Assembly (NCBI GenBank): GCA_035649235.1 | Contig: DASRJX010000071.1 | Location: 1 to 13,719 of the forward strand | Direction: 5' to 3' | Source of the DNA: DASRJX01 sp035649235 | GTDB taxonomy: Bacteria; Acidobacteriota; Polarisedimenticolia; Gp22-AA2 | DNA length: 13,719 bases | Shown: positions 10,135-13,719 of the stretch, piece after piece | Layout: each line of letters opens with the position of its first letter | How positions within the stretch are numbered: position 1 is the first letter of the stretch | Notes under the pieces: generated by a model | The model's database searches: none | Told to the model about the DNA's origin: nothing | Seen by the model: the letters and a program-made list of their open reading frames with translations, nothing else | Program-made: the position numbers and the translations under genes

Positions 10135-13100
10135 ATGGTGCGCCAACCGGTTCGAGTTCTCCTTGCAGTCCTCGGTGTGACGCTGGCCGCCGGCACCGCC
10201 GGCGCCGGCGCCGACGAACGCGTCCCCGAGACGATGTACCAGGAGCTGCGCTGGCGGATGATCGGCCCGTTCCGGGCCGGCCGGACGCGCGCGGTGGCCG
10301 GGGTGCCGGGGCAACCCGGCGTCTATTACACGGGCGCCGTCAACGGCGGCGTCTTCAAGACGGACGACTTCGGCCGCACCTGGCGGCCGATCTTCGACGC
10401 GCAGCCGACCCAGTCGATCGGCGACATCGCCGTCGCGCCGTCCAATCCGCGCATCGTCTACGTCTCCTCCGGAGAGGGGCTGCGGCGGCCGGATCTGTCG
10501 ATCGGGAACGGCATCTACAAGTCGACCGACGCCGGTGAGACCTGGACCTGGCTCGACGGCTTGCGCGACGGCCAGCAGATCCCGCAGCTCGCCATTGACC
10601 CGAAAAATCCGGATCGGCTCTTCGCGGCCGTCCTGGGGCATCCCTTCGGGCCGAACGAGGAGCGCGGCATCTTCCGCTCGACGGACGGCGGCCGCTCCTG
10701 GACGAAGGTGCTCTTCCTGGACGCGGATACGGGCGGCTACGACGTCGCCATCGATCCCTCGCGCCCCGCGATCGTGTACGCCACCTTGTTCGTGTCGCGG
10801 CTGGCGCCGTGGGAGGACGGCAACGTGTACGGCGCCAAAGGCGGCGTCTTCAAGTCGACCGACGGCGGCGACACCTGGCGCCGGCTGACGAACGGCCTCC
10901 CGGAGAACCTGGTGCAGGCCAACATCGCCATCGCCCGCAGCCGTCCGAGGCGCCTCTACCTCACCTTCTCGACGACCGTGAAGAGCGAGTACGGAACCAA
11001 CAAGGGGATGGGTTTCTACGTGTCGGACGATCGCGGCGAGAGCTGGACCAAGGCGACCGACGATCCCCGCTCGGCGATGAAGATCGGCGGCGGCGATCTG
11101 CCGATCGCCGAGGTCGATCCCAAGAACCCCGACGTCGTGTACAGCTGCGGCATCATCCTCGGGAAATCGACGGACGGCGGCCGGACCTGGTCGAGCTTCA
11201 AGGGCGCGCCGGGCGGAGACGACTACCAGAACCTCTGGATCGATCCCGAAGACCCGCGCATCATGCTGCTCGCCGCCGACCAGGGGACGGCGATCACCGT
11301 CAACGGCGGCCGGACGTGGAGCTCCTGGTACAACCAGCCGACGGCGCAGCTCTATCACGTGATCACGACCAGCGAATGGCCCTACAAGGTCTGCGGCGGC
11401 CAGCAGGAGAGCGGCTCGGTCTGCATCGTGAGCCGCGGCAACGACGGGTTCATCTCCAACCGCGACTGGCATCCGGTGAACGTCATCGAGTACGGCTACG
11501 TCGCCCCCGATCCGCTCCACCCCGACATCATCTTCGGCGCCGGCCGCACCGCCGTCACCCGGTACGACTGGAGGACCGGCCAGACCCGGAACATCACGCC
11601 GATCCCCGTCCAGGGGGACTTCCGCGCCGAGCGCACCGAGCCGCTCGTCTTCTCCCCCGTCGACAACCGCACCCTCTACTACGCGACCAACGTCCTGTTC
11701 AAGTCGACGGACTACGGAGAGACCTGGCGCGCGATCTCGCCCGACCTGGCGCATCCGAGCCCCGGGATCCCGCCCGGCGTCGGCGCCCTGGCCGACGGCG
11801 ACAAGGCGGCCGCGAAGAAGCGCGGCGCCATCTACTCCGTGGCGCCGTCGTACAAGTCGATCAACACCATCTGGGCGGGGAGCGACGACGGCCTCGTCTG
11901 GATCACGCGCGACGGCGGCCGGCGCTGGAACGACGTGACCCCTCCCGGCCTGCGGCCGTGGAGCAAAATCACCCAGATCCAGGCCTCGCATTTCGACGAC
12001 GCCACGGCGTACGTCTCGATCAGCGCCTTCCGAATCGACGACCTGGCGCCGCAGATCTACAGGACCCACGATGGCGGCCGGACCTGGCAGCGCATCGTCC
12101 TGGGCCTCGACCAGTCTCCGGTGAACACCGTCCGCGAAGATCCCGTCCGGAAGGGGCTGCTCTTCGCCGGCACGGAGACCGGCGTCTGGGTCTCGTTCGA
12201 CGACGGCGGATGGTGGCAGCCGCTGCAGCTCAACCTGCCGCGCACCTCGATGCGCGATCTCTGGATTCACGGCCACGACCTGATCGTCGCGACGCACGGC
12301 CGCTCCTTCTGGATCCTCGACGACATCTCGCCGCTGCGCCAGGCGACCGCCGGCGCGGCCCGCGGGGACCTGCTGTTCACGCCGGCCGAGGCGATCCGCG
12401 TCCCGCAGTCGACCTACGCCGAGACGCCGATCCCGCCGGACGAGCCGCTGGCGGAGAACCCTCCCAGCGGCGCGGTGCTGGACTACTACCTGGCCCGGCC
12501 CGCGACCGGCGTCGTGACGATCGAGATTCTCGACGCCTCCGGGACGGTGATCGTCAGGTTGACCAGCGACGACGCTCCGGAGCTGACGCCGGAAGACCTG
12601 CGCAAGCAGATGATCCCGCCGTCCTGGGTCCGCCCACAGCGCAACCCCGGGACCTCGTCCGGCATGCACCGCTTCGTGTGGGACCTGCACCACGAGAAGC
12701 CCCTGTCCGCGACGCACGAGTACCCGATCACGGCCGTGCCGGGCGACACGCCCCGCTATCCCCTCGGCCCTTCGGCGGTGCCGGGCCGGTACACGGTGCG
12801 GCTCACGGCCGGCGGGCGCTCGCACACGGCACCTCTCGTGGTGACGCTCGATCCCCGGGTGAAGGCCTCGCCGGCCGGCCTGCAGCAGATGTTCGCGCTG
12901 CAGCGCCGGCTCGCCAGTCTCGTCGAGCGCACCTCGCGGGCGGTGCTGCAGGCAGAGTCGCTGCAGGATCAGGCGGACGGCCTCCACCCCAAGGGAGCCC
13001 TGGCCGACGCGCTCCAGTCGCTCACCGCCAGGATCGACGAGGCGCTCGACGGACCCGAGAGCCCGGCGACGGGCGGACCAGAGCGAGCCGCGCTCCGGAG

Positions 13101-13341
13101 CCTGCACGACGACGCGTACTCAGTCTACGGACTCGTGAGCCAGGTCGATGCCGCGCCGACGGTCGCGCAGCTGGCCGCGACCGAGACGATCGAGCGCGAT
13201 CTCGCGCCGGCCCTCAAGGCCTGGGACGGCCTCCTGAACGATCTAAAGGCGCTCAATTCCAGCCTGAGGCTCGCCGGCCTTCCGGTGCTCGATCCGCACC
13301 GGAAGTCGCTGAAGGGCGAGCACGCGGGGCACCAGGAGTAG
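10135..13341 (+). CDS. Secreted VPS10/sortilin-like BNR-repeat propeller protein (glycosyl hydrolase-like)
   Basis: This is a 1068-residue protein with a Sec signal peptide (R3 and R7, hydrophobic core about 8-20, cleavage near residue 26). Residues about 35-740 hold many Asp-box turns: KTDDFGRTW (75-83), STDAGETW (130-137), STDGGRSW (182-189), STDGGDTW (241-248), SDDRGESW (297-304), STDGGRTW (345-352), TVNGGRTW (388-395), STDYGETW (524-531), TRDGGRRW (591-598) and THDGGRTW (644-651). This spacing fits one or two large propellers as in VPS10/sortilin-type and GH74-like proteins. After about residue 770 comes a beta-rich domain (VVTIEILDASGTVI, GMHRFVWDLHHE, GRYTVRLTAGG) and a helical tail, the standard layout of long 'glycosyl hydrolase' entries in Acidobacteriota. 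Activity is unproven; binding or processing of extracellular polymers is plausible. The gene is transcribed divergently from kinase 2 and ends 19 bp before a convergent gene. Confidence 0.9.
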   Translation: MVRQPVRVLLAVLGVTLAAGTAGAGADERVPETMYQELRWRMIGPFRAGRTRAVAGVPGQPGVYYTGAVNGGVFKTDDFGRTWRPIFDAQPTQSIGDIAVAPSNPRIVYVSSGEGLRRPDLSIGNGIYKSTDAGETWTWLDGLRDGQQIPQLAIDPKNPDRLFAAVLGHPFGPNEERGIFRSTDGGRSWTKVLFLDADTGGYDVAIDPSRPAIVYATLFVSRLAPWEDGNVYGAKGGVFKSTDGGDTWRRLTNGLPENLVQANIAIARSRPRRLYLTFSTTVKSEYGTNKGMGFYVSDDRGESWTKATDDPRSAMKIGGGDLPIAEVDPKNPDVVYSCGIILGKSTDGGRTWSSFKGAPGGDDYQNLWIDPEDPRIMLLAADQGTAITVNGGRTWSSWYNQPTAQLYHVITTSEWPYKVCGGQQESGSVCIVSRGNDGFISNRDWHPVNVIEYGYVAPDPLHPDIIFGAGRTAVTRYDWRTGQTRNITPIPVQGDFRAERTEPLVFSPVDNRTLYYATNVLFKSTDYGETWRAISPDLAHPSPGIPPGVGALADGDKAAAKKRGAIYSVAPSYKSINTIWAGSDDGLVWITRDGGRRWNDVTPPGLRPWSKITQIQASHFDDATAYVSISAFRIDDLAPQIYRTHDGGRTWQRIVLGLDQSPVNTVREDPVRKGLLFAGTETGVWVSFDDGGWWQPLQLNLPRTSMRDLWIHGHDLIVATHGRSFWILDDISPLRQATAGAARGDLLFTPAEAIRVPQSTYAETPIPPDEPLAENPPSGAVLDYYLARPATGVVTIEILDASGTVIVRLTSDDAPELTPEDLRKQMIPPSWVRPQRNPGTSSGMHRFVWDLHHEKPLSATHEYPITAVPGDTPRYPLGPSAVPGRYTVRLTAGGRSHTAPLVVTLDPRVKASPAGLQQMFALQRRLASLVERTSRAVLQAESLQDQADGLHPKGALADALQSLTARIDEALDGPESPATGGPERAALRSLHDDAYSVYGLVSQVDAAPTVAQLAATETIERDLAPALKAWDGLLNDLKALNSSLRLAGLPVLDPHRKSLKGEHAGHQE

Positions 13342-13360
13342 CCGGGCCCTTCGTGTCGTT

Positions 13361-13719
13361 CTAGAGCGAGAGCGCGGGATCGCCTTCGACGACGTGCTGC
13401 TCGAGGCGCGGCCTCTCCCCCTTCTTCCACAACGGCGCGCGGTGCACGACCCGGTACCGGAGCGGTCCGCCGTCGGGGCCTTCGGCCCGCTCGAGCGGAC
13501 GCGGGATGCACACGAACTCGCATTCGAGCGCGTCGGACGACGCCCGCACCGTGGCGTACCCGTGTCCACCCATGTCGACGAACGACAGGTGCGGGGAGAG
13601 AGCCGGATTCGAGACCAGTCGCGCGGCTTCGAGGTCGGCGCTTCTCTGGTATTCGAGACAGGAGCGCACGCCGTGGCGCAGGAGCAGGTTCACCGCCGCT
13701 TCAGGCTTCGGCCGCCCCG
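13361..13719 (-). CDS. C-terminal end of a probable PhoD-like alkaline phosphatase/phosphodiesterase, start outside window
   Basis: On the minus strand the frame is open from the window edge to TAG at 13361-13363, giving about 118 residues. The GTG at 13691-13693 is not the start, because coding-like sequence (PKPEAAVNLLLRHGVRS) runs through it. The fragment reads RSCLEYQRS, then NPALSPHLSFVDMGGHGYATV, then FVCIPRPLERAEGPDGGPLRYRV. This resembles the end of PhoD-family metallophosphoesterases, where a 'leucine/valine-phe-D-x-x-x-HGY' strand follows the last metal ligands. Catalytic residues lie outside the window, so metal binding and substrate (usually phosphodiesters, calcium-dependent, periplasmic) are family-based. 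It converges on the VPS10-like gene with a 19-bp gap that holds no recognisable terminator. Confidence 0.6.
   Translation of the reverse strand, partial: GRPKPEAAVNLLLRHGVRSCLEYQRSADLEAARLVSNPALSPHLSFVDMGGHGYATVRASSDALECEFVCIPRPLERAEGPDGGPLRYRVVHRAPLWKKGERPRLEQHVVEGDPALSL

Noticed and set aside
10187..10217. GCCGGC-type short tandem repeat near the start of the VPS10-like gene
   Set aside because: It encodes the small-residue end of the signal peptide; imperfect and explained by Ala/Gly codons in GC-rich DNA.
10809..13364. Plus-strand open frame of 851 codons inside the VPS10-like gene
   Set aside because: Frame-shifted shadow made mostly of Arg, Gly and Pro; the repeated Asp-box motifs are in the other frame.

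Overview
The window is about 13.7 kb of very GC-rich DNA, almost fully coding, with strong G/C preference at third codon positions. It holds four complete large genes, one complete membrane-protein gene and two genes cut by the window ends. No tRNA, rRNA, CRISPR array, insertion sequence or phage gene was seen. The gene mix (Hanks-type Ser/Thr kinases fused to a STAND ATPase/TPR module or to a WD40/TolB-like propeller, large secreted BNR/VPS10-like propeller proteins, a GT-C-like membrane protein and a PhoD-like phosphatase) best fits a GC-rich soil or sediment bacterium of the Acidobacteriota type. Other large-genome GC-rich phyla (Myxococcota, Gemmatimonadota) cannot be excluded by reading alone.

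Layout: 1-312 (+) is the 3' end of a BNR/Asp-box propeller gene. 339-3287 (+) follows after 26 bp and encodes a cytosolic kinase-STAND ATPase-TPR fusion. 3364-5799 (+), with its own candidate promoter, encodes an unrecognised secreted, cysteine-containing protein with an Fn3-like C-terminus. 5751-7394 (-) is a multi-pass GT-C-like membrane protein that overlaps the previous gene tail to tail by 49 bp. It lies 15 bp downstream of 7410-10001 (-), a transmembrane kinase with a C-terminal propeller, so these two are probably one operon. A 133-bp divergent intergenic region (10002-10134) carries a perfect 9-bp inverted repeat and a consensus TATAAT box. 10135-13341 (+) is a 1068-residue secreted VPS10/BNR propeller protein. 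13361-13719 (-) is the C-terminal end of a probable PhoD-like phosphatase, convergent with it.

How the genes may work together is inference. Kinase 1 looks like a cytosolic signal integrator. Kinase 2 looks like an envelope receptor whose extracytoplasmic propeller may sense a ligand, co-transcribed with a membrane enzyme. Both kinases sit next to a BNR propeller gene, but nothing in the sequence proves a shared pathway. I found no convincing new defence, toxin or mobile system. The least explained items are the secreted protein at 3364-5799 and the inverted repeat in the divergent promoter region.
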